From Nephromyces sp. MM_2019 (taxonomy: Eukaryota; Apicomplexa; Aconoidasida; Nephromycida): 64,000 nt of DNA. This document shows positions 12,075 through 26,094 of this stretch, one piece after another (within the stretch, counting starts at the first letter, position 1; each line of letters begins with the position of its first letter). The stretch lies in NCBI GenBank assembly GCA_015657535.1, contig JADHZB010000472.1, forward strand, positions 1 to 64,000, written 5' to 3'. The position numbers were made by a program, and so were the translations under genes. The notes under the pieces are model-generated. The model saw only the letters and a program-made list of their open reading frames with translations, did no database searches and was not told the origin of the DNA.

Positions 12075-14919
12075 TTAAACATTTGCTACAAGGAGAGCAT
12101 GGCCGTAGCGTGGGAATAGCATAGGGGGGCCTAAAATGAGAATAAGGGGGAGAGATTAAAGAAATATAACGAGGTGTAAATTGGGAGATAACATAACAGT
12201 TGTTTTACCTGATTGCCATTCATTCTCATCAGGCCTAAAAAAATCAGTGGACTGTAAAACATCTAAATTCTGCCCTCCGGAAACCTGTTGAAGTAAAATT
12301 TTTGCAGCAAGCATAAGATCGAGGCAGATAACTACATATAATAAAAATTTACCACAATGGAATCTGAAATTACTGTACAAGAAAAATCCATTCTTGCTTC
12401 AGGCATATTCTTGACATAAGACCAAGAATTGTCGCTATTTAGTTGTTCACATGAGCTTAATACATTGTGGGTGTTGTCAGTTCCACCCATAACAAATAAA
12501 AATTTAGAATGTACGCAAGCTGCTGCTCCTGAGCTCCTTATCTAATGAATTATTTGGTACACTTGAAATTCACTAGAAATGTTAATTAATTAAAATCTTA
12601 CCTCAATGAGCTCATTGGGAAAGCTTTCCCATTTATTAGCTCGTGGATCATAGACTTCAACAGTTCGTAAGCGATTTCCTTTTGCTCCTCCCATAGCGAA
12701 TATTTTACCGTCTAAAATAATAATGACAAGGATTATTTTTAAATAATGTTAAGCAATTTTAAATATGTCATAAAAACTTCTAATAATTAGTATAACTAAA
12801 AGATTATAGGTTGTACCTTGTACTGCTACCATAGCAGCTGAACGAGGAGTGTTCATGGGACAAATTTCCATCCAATTTTTCATCCTTGGATCAAGTGCTT
12901 CAACACTTGAAAGCACATCCAGTCCATCGAAACCACCAATTGTAAAAATTCTAGAAAATTCATTCAATATAGTAATTAGTGTCGTTAGGAAATCAGTTTA
13001 AGAGTTGGTATAATAATATTCATTCAAGAAAAATAGTTATATAGTACCTTTCTCCTAGAGTTACTCCAGAGTTATTTCTTCTTGATATGTTAAGAGGGGG
13101 GGCCTCCATCCAAGTTTGGTGGAGGCAATCATAAACTTCAGCATCACATAGTGCCTAAAATTGACAAGTTTTATTTAAAAACTCTATCTAAAATAAAGTG
13201 GTACCTTATAATCAAGATTTTGTCCCCCATATACATACAATAAAGATCGCATAGTTGAAGATCCAAAAAATGATCTTTCTGTTAATAAATGTGACTTAGA
13301 ACTTCCATAATTCTCTCTGAAAAAAGCTAAATTTACCAGTCATCATAGGTTTACATGGTCTCCATACTTGCTCTGCAATATCTAAAACTTCAACTGCTCT
13401 AAGATGCTCCGTTCCACTGTGTCCACCACAGGCAAAAACTATTAAATATGAAAAGATAATAAAAATGTAGTAGTATCGATTTTATTATTAAAAATCACAC
13501 CTAGTGGGAAAGGGAAGTATTTTATGCCGTAAAATTCTCCTTCTCGGGAAAGTGCAATACTCTCCTCTGCATCACTAAATAAAAAGTTTAATAGAAAAAT
13601 AAGCTAAACTAAAATAATTAAGTGACGAATTGTGCTACCGAGGTTTAGGTGGGGATTGTGGGTTTCGAAGAAAATTGAGTATGATTCTAAAGATTTCGGA
13701 ATCTCTATCAAAAAATATGGAACCATTTTTATCGCGACTAATCTTGTATCTTCCAGTTAGAATTCCTTCTAAGAAAGATCCAGGTTGTTGAGTTAGTGTA
13801 TTACGAGAAGTTTCGAACGTAACTCCACCGACATTGATATTTATCATTGTCTCAGTAGCTAGAAAGTAAGTAGAAAAGTACATGAAGGGGGAACTACTAA
13901 ATAACTTGTCATATACCGATGTTAAGATCAAGCACTACTTGTCTTTCTCTAAGATAGTTTTCATATTCATTATTGAGCTTTTGTTTATCCTAAATAGTAA
14001 TAATAGCTGTGCTTATATAGATGAATTGTTAAAGAGTCAAGTTCAGTACCATTGCTAATTTCCTCTTATGGTGTTCCTTGTCCATCTCAAACTTTTCCTT
14101 GTTTTCTTTCAGCTTTTTCATTGCATCTTCGCGCTCAATTTGAATTTGCTTCATCTGAGTTGCAACGTCAGTATCTAATTTTCTGCGCTCTTCCTAAAAT
14201 AATATTATATGAAATAGTTTAGAAGCCATTTTTCAAAAATAATTGAGTCGAGGCAAATTTACTTTAATCTTCTCATGTTCGTATTGTCTCTCTATTTGAA
14301 TCTGTCTCATTGCCTTTGCTTTATGCTCATTAAATTCAACCATTTTTTCTTTGAGGTCATCACGTTTTTCTTTGAGTCTTGTTTCGGTATTTTTAAGCCA
14401 TCCCATGAATGACCGACGAAGGTCCCCTACCATTGTTTCAAAGTCTTCAGTATTGATTATTTCTTCTTCATCCTCATCTATATTATTAGAAGCCTTTTTG
14501 AAAATGTGATCTTAGTAAAAAGTTGAATATATCACCTATTTCAATGTCAGTTTCGGCCAAGGCAAGTGGGGTCGGGTTCATGTTGGGCCTAGAATCCTCG
14601 TACATTCCAAGGGAGATAGTGTCAAACCCTCTAACTTCATCTGGGTATTTTGGGTGGTTTTTTGTTGAATCTGAGCACAAGAAGTAAATGATATGTTTAA
14701 TATTTTATAAAATGGCCACTGTAGTCGCTCAATATTATCTAGCCGGAAAATATCATACATATACTGTTAATAGTTTCACCTACATCCAGAAAATTGTAAA
14801 TGAGGTAAAACAGAAGAGGAAAATCGGCCTGTTGTGTTATGGTTTGTACCAAGGTTCAACCCTATATTTGATCTGTTGCTTCCTACTGAAGCATTAGAAG
14901 GGAGGGCTGCTGGATCCAT
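12075..14919 (-). CDS. K13: Kelch13 orthologue (coiled coil-BTB-kelch propeller)
   Basis: In Plasmodium, Kelch13 marks a ring at cytostomes and supports endocytosis of haemoglobin; in Toxoplasma it sits at the micropore. The order is that of the family: a short low-complexity N-terminus (ATG at 14919, MDPAALPSNAS), a conserved coiled coil beginning MVGDLRRSFMGWLK (about 14430) and continuing through 14193-14051, a BTB domain (INVGGVTFETSRNTLTQQ, then RDSEIFRIILNFLRNP, about 13860-13640), then a kelch propeller to the stop at 12075. The last blade reads SGGQNLDVLQSTDFF, and the C-terminus FPRYGHALLVANV matches the end of Plasmodium K13. Unlike intronless Plasmodium K13, the gene has many introns, and the N-terminal extension is much shorter. 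The exon 1-2 and 2-3 joins are chosen by phase and less certain. The residue aligned with Plasmodium Cys580 is Val. Confidence 0.95.
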
Positions 14920-16295
14920 TTATATAAGTTCTGAAGAAAAGTGAATTATCACTTTTACTAGGTAGTAACGATATTTGTACAGTCTGCTGTGATTGTAAAC
15001 TTCTATAAATGAAGTTCTTTAACAAATCCTAAAGAACAGAAATATTAAGTGGAGAGCTTACAATATTTGCTATTGTGTATAAGCTTTTTTGTTGTATAGT
15101 TTTATCATTAGATGTTTCAATCTTTGTAACATATTAAAAATTTTAGTAAACACAACCAAAGCTCAAAACAATGCCCATGGGTCAGTTTGGTTGTTGGTGT
15201 GCGAGCAAATAGATAAGTAATTAGTTGCTAGAATTTGTAGTAGTCGATTTTCGGATTTCATGACTCGAGCAGTTGAAACGTGATCGAGTGAATTTTCTCT
15301 CAAGTATTTAAGCAAAATTCTAAAAAAAATCGTCTAGGTATTTCAGTTTCATTAGGAAATTTGTAAATATACGAAGCACCACGAATGTCTTAAGAGTAAT
15401 CTCGAAACATGTTATATGAAAATTTTCAACAAATGTTTTATCACGGCATATATATACAAGAATTTCATGTACTGCTTGCTTGTAGTATCATTATCTAGTT
15501 ATGTGAAACTAACAAAGCTTTATATTTAATTGCCCAACCAGCTAGAACACTTTTTCTCAAATTGATGTCACAATTAAAGCATAGGTCAGGTGGTTATCAC
15601 TCAAGACCAAGTCAACAAATAAAAACAATGCTTATGACAACCTTTCAGTTAGGCACTATGTGAATGAAGGTTTTGTTATAACTATTTTATATTCGTCGCG
15701 GCTACATACCAACCAATAATATTGACTATTTTAAATAAATATACCAAATATAATTTAGATGTTAAAGCATCTAGTTTAGAAATTAAATAATGTTTTCTTT
15801 ACATTACTGACAGTTACTATTATCGCCAATGTGATAATATCAAAAGCTGAGTAGATTGTGTTTGCTTTCAATAATTAATTGCTACTCCCAAAGGGCTTAA
15901 TTAATTCAATTATTTTTCAATTACTTGAAAAGGTTTAGTCAAATATTGAGTTTTTCAATTGTTTTACAAATCAATTAAGATACAGAAACTTCTATCTAGA
16001 TTTACAAACCAATAAAGCCGACAACAGATGATTTTCATCTATCTGATTAATTTAAAAATTAATCAGAATTGCACTTATTACAAACTAACTCAAGGATAGG
16101 AAAGATGAGCAAAAAAGCAAAATTTGTTGGAATCTTTTTGTATTTCATTTATATATTATTATAAAAGGGAAATAAACACAATTGCTGAAAGACTTCATGA
16201 GATTGCATCTCCGGCTATAGAAACAATCAGAAAAAAAGTGTAATAATATTTAATTAATTTCATATGTTAAAGCTAATATTATATATATTCAGTAT
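14920..16295. other. Kelch13 upstream region
   Basis: 1.4 kb between the Kelch13 start (-) and the 3' end of the secreted repeat gene (-). AT-rich, with no supported gene. A possible extra 3' exon of the repeat gene (about 16156-16223, -) lies here. Confidence 0.55.
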
Positions 16296-18055
16296 TTAGT
16301 TAGTATATCTTACACTCATTTTCCTTAGTTGCCCTACAGCTCTTAGGAATTGTTGATCGTTCTTGCAATTCCTAGTATGGACATCTGCTTCTTTATAGGC
16401 TACAAAGTCTCCGAACAACTGAGCATAAAATTAGCTCAATGTGAGAACTTTTCTAAATTACTAATTGTCTACTAACCCAATTTTTGTGCGGCTTCAATTT
16501 TCTTAAATCGAAATAAGTCATTTTATTTAATGCTTCCACAAGTTCGTTTTTCCATTGATCCTCCTTTTCCAAAGTGTCTTTAACAGCTAAGGCATTTTGA
16601 GTAGCCCTTTCTTGGTTAGGTGGAGTTATGGCACGCTGAAATTCTCTTAATAGCTACCAATAAATAAATAACATAAATGTCTAAAAAAAAATTGAAATTA
16701 AAGCAATTTATCTTTTACCGATTGAAATGGTGTGTAACTCTCAGCTTTTTCCTTAAAGCCACTGTAACCAGCTTTAACTCCACTAGTTAAAGGTTCAATT
16801 TTGCCATAAAATTTTGATGGTAATTGGCTAAACTTTTCTGAAGCCTGATTAAACTTATTTGGAATTTTTTTAAATTTGGCTTTAGCTTTGTCTGAAACTG
16901 TTTTAAATTTTTTAGGAATTTTTGCAAATTTTCTTTTAGCCTCCTTTGAAAACCTGTCATATTTTTCACTTTGAAATTTTCCTGGGACCTTTTGAAATGC
17001 TACTTTCATTTTCTCTGTAGCATTTTTAAATTTAACTGGAACTTTTTGGAATATTCCCTTAATTTCATTTGCAGCTCCTTTAAGTTTGCTTTGTTTAAAT
17101 TTAGCTGCCACTTTTTTTGAGGCCTCCTTTAATTTAGCTGGAAATCCTGAATACTTGCCTTTAACTTCACCCAAATCCCTACTGATGTCATCTTTTTGAA
17201 ATTTCTCTTTCATCCTTTTTGTATATTTATTAAATTTTCCCGGTATCTGTTTGAATTTTCCTATTATCTTTTTTTTAAATGACTTCATACGACTATTTTT
17301 CCCTTTAGGCTCGCTTTGGGCTTCTTCAGATGGTTCCTTTGAAAACATTTTATTACGTGCTTTACTTATGCCTTTTTTCATAGTTTGAAATGGCTTTAAA
17401 GAAGATAATTTACTAAAAGGATTAAATTTTGTTGCTTTTTTATAATCCTCATCATTCCCATAATAGATTTCTGAATTGGGACCAGGGCCTGTTGTCAAAT
17501 CATATGTACCTTTACTTTTCATAACTCCTGGTTTGAACTTTTCCAGCATAGGAGTTATTTTAAAAAATTCCTTGCCCTCAGGTTCTTCACCTGACTCATC
17601 CTTGATCTCTTCCTGATAAAAATCAAATTTTTGCGACTTATATAGCTTAAATTTAGAAATATATATTTGAAATTACCACAATAACATCTTTCCCAGGGTC
17701 CTCTTTCTCATTATTTTCCGTCCCAGCAGCCTCACTCCCAGTTGCTTCATTTTCGGTATCCCAATCTTCAATAAATCCTTTATTAGTATCGTCGTTAGCT
17801 ATAAAATTTTGATCGAAACTTTCTTCATCCTGAATTTTTTGGACGCAAATAGCAAATTTTTTTATATAGTGCTGAATAATTTTTAAACTTAGAGGTTGTA
17901 ACTAATAAAAATAAACTTACTGGAGTATCACTCGTTTTAAATTCATAAGGACTGTTAAAATTGTAACTAACATCTCTGCCATGCAACCCTTTTTCAGACA
18001 AAAATAAGAATACTAAAAGGGGACATAAAGTTACAACCAATTTCAAATTAAGCAT
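16296..18055 (-). CDS. secreted lysine-rich protein with 18-residue repeats
   Basis: The protein starts with a clear signal peptide (ATG at 18055; MLNLKLVVTLCPLLVFLFL). An acidic region follows in exon 17836-17681 or so (many Asp/Glu). The main exon (about 17612-16710) is strongly basic and carries imperfect tandem repeats of about 18 residues with the core F-x-K-[IV]-P-x-K-F (FQKVPVKF, FQKVPGKF, FAKIPKKF, FKKIPNKF). Two further exons end with a stop at 16296, unless a donor at SVRY is used to reach one more exon near 16200. No family is recognised. The acidic-then-basic layout with regular Phe and Lys suggests a secreted or vacuolar protein with amphipathic helices. Export to a host or a secretory organelle is possible but not shown. 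Confidence 0.8.
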
Positions 18056-19808
18056 TTTTGCTGAAAAGCTTAAAAATTTTATAAGTAGCTTTCTGGTGAA
18101 AATTAAATGAATTTTTAAATTTTTACAAGCTACTTTTTAGTAGTAAATTTTTCCAAGTGCATGATTTTTGTTTTTCAAAAAATTTACTTAAAGTCCTTTT
18201 TGCTTCAATTTTTATTTTGCTTTATCGGCGTAAGTATTTTAAGTCTTTAAAGCTTTTCTAATGACAAAACTCAAACGAGTTGGGAGATGAAATTTTTTAA
18301 ATCGAAAATTTGTAAATTTTACTTCAAACAAGTGGCAAAGCTGATTTATAAATAGATACACATTTAAAAGTGTAAGATAAAACAATTTACTAGCACTTTT
18401 AATTATGAGCTACACCTAGCTAGCGACAAATTTTATTGTCGTTATCATTTATTTAACTTGCTGAAAAGCAACAAAGTGATACAAATCATAAGTTTACATT
18501 TATAATGGATTTTAGAGTTGAAACTAGGTTAATAAATGTGCCATACGATCGGTGTGAGATAAGATTTAGAGAAAAGTTATGAAACAAGTGTGATTCTAGT
18601 AGCTAGGATACACCAGACTTGCACAAAGCTCAGTAGTGCCTTTGGTCTTTATTGATCACAAAGAATTAGTCAGCAATCGGAATTAAGAAGGGCTATTATC
18701 ACACTTTAATTTGCGTGATTTCCACTTGATGGACTTCCTGTGTGTTAAACTTGGAATATAAATTTAGAAATCTTTGATTTAATTGTAATAATTGTCCAAT
18801 TTTTCTAGAACAAGCTTGAATATCCATTACTCTTAGCCAGAGGAGCTGTGTAATTGCTTTGCTAAACAGGTGCCTAAAATCGCAAAGTCCTAAATTTTGC
18901 AAGTAGCAAAAAACTTCAAGCATCAAGTACTCCCAGAGAAATAAATTTAGCTATCTGAGCACAAAATATATGAGCTAGAAGTAGTTTAAAACAACTCTGA
19001 GGTGATATAAAAGAGAAGTTGTGAATTTCATGACTAAGTGTAGTTCACTAACAATTAGTTTTGATTAGATTGCTGATTGATGTGAAGATGTTAGCAAACT
19101 AAATCACAATTATCAATTGACCTGCAAAATTAAAAAAATTTAGTGAGTTGTAATAACGAGCAATTTCATCTAGCACAAATTTATTTGCTTTTGCAGTTAA
19201 AGAGGACCTATTCTAAAAGTGTTTCCCAAGAGACTTTAGAAATATACTTGAATACTATCAACTGCATCTAGCGTGTCATAAGGTCATATTGAATTAAACA
19301 TATATTATAGCCTCCACGAGCTAATAAGAAACCAATAAAATAATCAAACTTATGCATCTTTGAAGTTTTTGAGAGAATTTTTCACATCAGGTTTTGAATT
19401 CAAACTAACCTTCAGTTTGTAATTACTCGAAAGCAGCACCTTGTAAGACCTTTTTTTCAAAGACCAAATTGAAAATTTTCACAATAAGCACTGCAGTTTA
19501 TGTATGCTATTAAAAAGACTTAGTTAAATATTTAAATTGAACATTCAAACAATTTAAAAAACTCTTCATTTTAGGCACACAATTGAGTTTCTCACACTAC
19601 CAACAACCCACCAGATAAAACTCCTTTTGATCTTATGTAGAGGCTACATCGAATAAGTTTTAAAATTTTTATTTAGTTTGTTCCTCATGATCTTTTAAAG
19701 TTATCATACAACCATATGTTTTTAAGCTCAGATATTGCTTGTATATTAATTGGAACGACATTATTTACGTTTTTGATTTGTCATAATACTCTAACTCGAT
19801 GAAAATAA
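18056..19808. other. divergent intergenic region
   Basis: 1.75 kb between the divergently transcribed secreted repeat gene (-) and WDR7 (+). A 75-codon open frame at 18699-18926 (-) has no recognisable domain, signal peptide or splice partners and I do not call it. No other feature was seen. Confidence 0.55.
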
Positions 19809-22800
19809 ATGATACAAGAAGAAATTGGTCGCATTGTAGCCGTCTATCGGCCAAAATGGAAGACCAGACATCAAATAAGCTGCCTAGCTATAAGCTCAAA
19901 CACTCTTTATATGGCTCTTGGAACCCATCAAGGTTACATTATCTTATGTAAATCCCAAAAGGAATCTAGTCTCAATATTCTGGCTAAGAACAATTTTAAT
20001 CAGAGAGATGAAAATGTCAATGAAACAAGACTTGGAACGCTAGAGACAATGATACCTTCATTCCTACTTTTTGACAACTTTCATTGCCCCTTACCAGTCC
20101 TTGACTGTGTATTTATCCAATGGAATTATTTGGAAAAATGGCAACCTGAACAATCGACACTATTATCTTTACATCAGGGTGGCATATTGAAATATTGGGA
20201 CTTAAAATCTGGCCGATGCATATTCTCTTCTCTCAAATTCATGGACTCAAATAAATTTCGAATAATAAGCTTACCAGATCAAAGATTTTCTATAATTTTT
20301 GGGGATGAGTATATAGATTTATATGATTGCTGGAAAGATGAAGTGATCGGAACATTAGCTCACTCTAAAACTCCTACAATTAACAAATCTTTAGAAGCAG
20401 CACCTGATGAATTTATTCTTAGTACATTATCGTCATCGAGAATGCCGCAAATGATAAGATGCAAAAGCTCAGGTAATTCCTATCTTATCCTTAATTTCAA
20501 TTTATTCACTTTTCTAATTTCTTCTTAACAAAAAGCAAATAAAAGTGGTTATATTTGGCCAAATTATAAACCTTTCAAAGGTGAAACTCACCATATAAAT
20601 TGGGTAGATAAAACTCAGGAGTTTTGTGCCAACGATGAATTCAAAAAGTTTTTTTATTCCATTTATGGACCATATTTAGATAGCACAAGTTTCGAGGCCC
20701 CCAAGACGGAGCCATTAATTGCTTGCTTAACTCAAAATGGTAATGTCTGTTGCTGGAATCTCTTTCAAGTAATTGAAGATTACTTAGAAACAAGTGAATC
20801 ACATATAAGCACTGATCCACAAATAGATCAATTTGTACTAGAAAAACAAATCAACAATTACAAAGGTAACAATTAAAAATTTTGAAAATTACTGATTAAA
20901 ACAATAATTTTGAGCTTTTTTCAGCAAATAAGCAAAGCAAATTGAGGGCATATATTGAGACTTCGTTTAAATATCCAAATCAGGTTATAAAGAAACCGTG
21001 AATTGTTTGAGAAATTCAATATGAATAATTAACACTTTCACTGTCATTCTTTTTTTTGTTGCAGAATTTAGCTTCGAATTTTCTTTCTAATACAACATTG
21101 ACTTGCCAAATCGCTATCACCCGTGAATTTCTTATAGTCAATGCCTTCAATCGTATTATAATTTTGAAGCGTAGCTTTGGAAACAAATTTGAACCATTTG
21201 TAGATCTATTTAGCCCAGACGACACTTGTGAGGATGATTCAAGCCCAAAAAAGCAAAAGCACAGTGTTTTATCTCAGTTATGGTCAGGTTTTGAAATTAC
21301 ACCTTTTTCCCATATTCCTAGTAGATCTGAAAGTATGTTTGATAAAAAAAACTATCTGAATTTATTTGCGTTTCGGATATAAAATTATGATGACTCAATT
21401 TCATATACATGATGAAATATATTTTAATATTCAGGTATAACTTCTAAGTCCGAAACTATTGATTACAAAGAAAGGATAAGTGATGAGAAAAATACACCAA
21501 TTGTGTACATAAATTTACTAGCATGGACATATAGTGGACAATTATCTTCTTATAAATTTTCTAATCACTCCACACCGACAACCAAAGGATATATTTTTCC
21601 TTGGAAAGTTCCTCGTGCACTTATAACCCAATTGCACAGTTTCCCAAACCTCACACGAATCGAACCTACCTTCGATACAAATTTAAACAAGCAGAGCAAC
21701 ATTATTTCAGATGGCAAATCACCAGTAATCTGTACTAATGAAAGTCCACTAAATTCAAAACCGTCACAGCTTGAGATATTTGAACTCTCTCTCATGAGGT
21801 ATAAGATATACTTCGTTGAGTATCCCAGAAACCATAGCCTAATGAGCTATTTCATTTCATCAAATGAATCATGTAAAACAAAACTATTTAATATACAAGA
21901 TATTTGGGATTTAGGCTTTGATTACACAGCAAGAAACACTTCTGCAATTTATCTCAATGATAGCCCTAAATCTATTTTTTATTATATTAATCAAAGGCTA
22001 TTATCAAGAGCAATTGTTGGTGTTTTTGCTGTAGCTAAGAGTGAAATTTTTCTTGTGCTTAGTTTTAGTGAAGGTTACATTATAAGCATTAATTTGAGTT
22101 CAATTGGCTCGAGTCCACAGCTGACTAACGACCTATTTCGTAAAATTTGTAGTTTCCAAACACTTTTGGACATTCCAACTCGTTGGAATCGTGATATTTA
22201 TGACACCTTCAATGACCACCAAGTTTTAAAAATTCTTCCGACTGTGGGCACACACATTTCCAGTAGGTCTTATCTGGGTTTACATTACTACTTACAAAGT
22301 AGCACCAGCCACAAAGTTTACTCGACTCTGAAATGTGCTTTTAATAACCTCATAGTAGGAGGTACAACCTCTGGGGACGTTAGTATATGGAACCTTTGCA
22401 CCAATGAAATTATCGATCATTTTCCAAAGTGTCACCTCTCCGAAATTGCCGGTATTTTTTCTGTAACACCAATTGATGAATCTCTTGAGGCCAAACAGCT
22501 CCCATTTGTTTACGCATTTATCACCGTCGACAAGTCTAATCACTACATCTTATTTCAATCTAAATTAACTTTTGAAGATTATAGTAGCGTGGGGAATTTA
22601 AGCCTTTATGATATGAAATACGGAACAACCAACGAATTTTCTAATAATTTCAGCATGAGAAGATTAGAACACTTTGAAGATTGCGACAATCTTTTTATTT
22701 TTCAAATGTATATATGCTCATCAAATGATTTAATAATGATAAGCTCTTTGAAGGAACTATTTTTATGGAGGCTCTCATCAGGAAAGTTTCTGAAAAGAGT

Positions 22801-25800
22801 TTTGAAGCCAGCTCCGAACAGAAGCAAGACTCTAAAAAGTCTGAACGAACTGAACAATTTGAGCGATATAATTGAAACTATAAGTAGCCTCAGGCCTATA
22901 TCTGGGAGATTTGGTAATCACTCCATAGTTCAAATTGAGGAAATGAAAGTATGTGAATGTTTCTCTCCAAATATGTATACAAGTATAAATAGTTACAACA
23001 ATCTTGATGCTGACCCCGATGCGAAAGTAAAACCCAATGCTTCAAACACTCCTATTGAGGAGCTAGGCTTAATATCAATCTTAATATTGAATGTAGAAGA
23101 TCTGATTTCTTTACTAGAAAGCGAAGTGACATCAAGTAGTGATAATCTTGATCCACTCATTAGAAATTTGCTTGGTACATTACTAAGCACAGCAAACACA
23201 CCTTCGACTTTTGAAGAGCACACAAATTTAATTCACATTTTTCCTTTGAAATTCATTTCATTGAATAGGGCATCAATTGGTGCAGGAAACTCTCTCTCAA
23301 TTACCCTTTCGGCATTTCCTATGACAGAAATCCAAAATTCAATTGCAACCATTTCACATTATAGAAACTTGAAAAATGCAATAGAAAATAATACTCTTGA
23401 AGTTTCACCTAATCAATATCACAAATTTATGGGTATTAACAGACTCAAAGATTATGAGATGCTCCCATTTACCCAATATATTTTCTCCCATGGCTATAAT
23501 AGACATATATTCGATTATTATTCAATCTCTATAAAATCTGCGTGCGGAGTGGTTTTTAGTTGGCTAGACAATATAGAAATGTGAGTTTTAAATATTGCAT
23601 TTGGCTTGCTTATTCTTTAAATTGTATTCTTTTATAGATCCAAGATAAATAACTATTGTGAATGTTAAAATTTGAAGAATTAATTACTTAGCTTAAAATA
23701 TTATTTGATTATCATTTACCAATAATAATATAGTCCTCTTTTAATTAAATTGTATTAAATTATAGGAACCAAAAGATAAAACCCCTTTACTACCATTCCG
23801 CTCTAGTTAAAATTTTCAGTAGCCATGATTCTACTAACTTTGCTATAATATTGGATATTCTATGCTCATTGAATAAAAAACACTTTTCAAACATGGAAAA
23901 ATCTCGGAGCCACCTTGCAGCATATCTTTTGAAACATGTTGAACATGTAGATATATTTCGGCTTACCTATAATATCATTGAATCAACCTCTGTATTATTA
24001 AAAAGGTCTTCTGAATATTTGATTAGAAATTATTTTCAAAACTGTTTAGAACTCGATCTGGAAAACATTTGTTTTAATTGTTTCAAATTTATAAATTACT
24101 CTTCCCAAGACATCTATGAACCCGACCAGCTTATGCCATCATTTAGCTTCTCTCTGGATTTGACACGGAATGAATCTAATATAAAGACAGCTCAATTAGA
24201 CTCCCCCAAACAAGTAAGAAATATTTTTATATTTTACTGATGTGGGCTACAATACACTACTTTTTGAAATTCTAGAAGCACCCAATTGATGTATATTTGG
24301 TTACTTTGAGCATAATATTTCATGAAAGGCCAATCTATTTTAGAAGTATGTCCAAAATTCCGTTATGAGAGCTCTTTTAATATTATAAATTAATTTAATT
24401 ATAAATAATTTCAGAATTGGGTAATGAAATGATCGCACAGTTTTTAGAATCACTTGTTCTCTGCTATTTAAGCGAGAGAAATGAAGCTACGAATTACACT
24501 CAACTTTTATGTGGTCTCCTAGCTGATGTCTGTGAAAATTTATGGGACTTCAACTATTTCACTAGGAAAGGTTCTTACCACACTTTTATTTCATACCACG
24601 CGTTATTTTAAAATAGCATTCTTAGGAACTGATTTTTAATCCAATGAGCGATTTTTTATTATCTTTTGCAAATATAATTAATTTATTTTTACTTCAAGCT
24701 TTTGTGGGATCCTTGAAATCTTCGTTCCGGGAGTCTCAAAAAAATGACTTTGGTGAAGCCTTTCAGGTAATAATTAACGTATTTTTTATACTTATTTTTA
24801 TAACCGAAACCCCATTATGTGAAAATCCTTACAGTACCCGTTGCAGGATTTAGGCTGGTTTGTTCTTATTTTATTCAGAGACTATCGAAACATACTATTC
24901 TCAGGGCCATGCGGAAGAATTCTTAATGCAATCTATAGGAGAAAAACTTCAAACCTGATAAAGATTATAGGATGGATTTGTAGGTTAGCTTATTATCGAG
25001 TTGTAATTTTCAAATAAATTTCTCACATACTCATATCAGGAGTATCAATATGAGCGAAAGCAGATCAGCTGCTCTTTTATTACTTTTATGGCTAGCTGAC
25101 CGGTATGCTTTCTATTTAGCTACTTTGTTTTATCCAACAAATTATAAATTTACTTAATGATCCAGTGAGCCTAGAATAACGTACTATCATTTAATGGAAA
25201 TTGTTGACACAATCGTTAAATGTCTTAACCCAATAAATGTTGAAATCAGGTTATTTAACAAAAATAAACTTATTATAATGTATAAGCTTTAGACTGATTC
25301 ATTCTCCTTAGGAAAGGATCCTTAGCTTCTGCAACAGCTTTTTTCTTCCATCTAGTTAAAAGGTTCCCTATGGTTGCTGTACATCAAAAGTCTCAAAGAT
25401 TAGCTTTAGGGAACCATACCTCTTTAATCATTATTTTTGATTTGAGAACATCAACTATACATAGGGTTTTGGAGGGTCATTCAGGTAATTTGATTACATA
25501 TAATTACACCATATAGTTAACTATTGTTTCCGCATTCCATTTCTTTCATTAACGGAGAGATCCTTCAAATTTAATTATCTTGCATAGGATATTTATTTAA
25601 AACTTCTTAGGTCCAATCTCTGCGTTAAGTTTTATTGATGATGGTGATGGCATTGTTTCTTATTGCTCACAAGACAAATCTATTCGCACCTGGAAGGTTT
25701 GAAATTTAAGTATAAGTATCTTTAATAAATTTACAATCCTTTATTTTACATATTAGACTACTTCCTCGGGTGTATTTGGAGACCTCTGGGGTTTCTCCTC

Positions 25801-26094
25801 GCCTACTGTTGCCACTCTTAAACTCCCAGCTGTTAAAGTTAACCAAGATTACAAATCACCCGAAAAAGTTAGCATTTAATACTCAATAACCATTATTTTA
25901 TAATTTTATTCTCGACACTATCAGCTCTTTAACTTGATCCGAATTGAGATACTAAACCAAAAAGAAATGATCCTCCAAAGGTACTTTACAAAAAGGCAAC
26001 ACGAAATAAAATGAGCTTATTATTTTTCTTTGGCTATTATTTCCTTTACAGGGAAGATGGAAAAGCTTACAAGATAAGGCTCAGAAGGAGTTAA
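19809..26094 (+). CDS. WDR7: WDR7 / rabconnectin-3 beta WD40 protein
   Basis: WDR7 pairs with DMXL (rabconnectin-3 alpha) to control assembly and activity of the vacuolar H+-ATPase on endosomal or secretory membranes. The first exon (19809-20472) reads as a WD40 propeller start (YMALGTHQGYIILCKS, then LLSLHQGGILKYWDLKSG). A large exon about 21435-23583 carries more WD units (VGGTTSGDVSIWNL, then ISSLKELFLWRLSSGKF) within low-similarity sequence. A middle helical region is spread over many small exons. The C-terminal WD40 units are the most diagnostic: RFPMVAVHQKSQRLALGNH, then VLEGHSG, then SYCSQDKSIRTWK. The two WD clusters flanking a helical centre, and the FPMVAVHQKSQRLALG block, fit WDR7 better than any other WD40 protein. 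Last exon ends RLRRS at 26094. The total is roughly 1,600-1,700 residues; exon joins between 23584 and 25320 were not all traced. Confidence 0.88.

Noticed and set aside
14688..14897. 69-codon frame on the plus strand
   Set aside because: It lies opposite the first exon and intron of Kelch13 and has no family features.
18699..18926. 75-codon frame on the minus strand in the spacer before WDR7
   Set aside because: No domain, signal peptide or exon partners; its length is not exceptional for a gene-free region.
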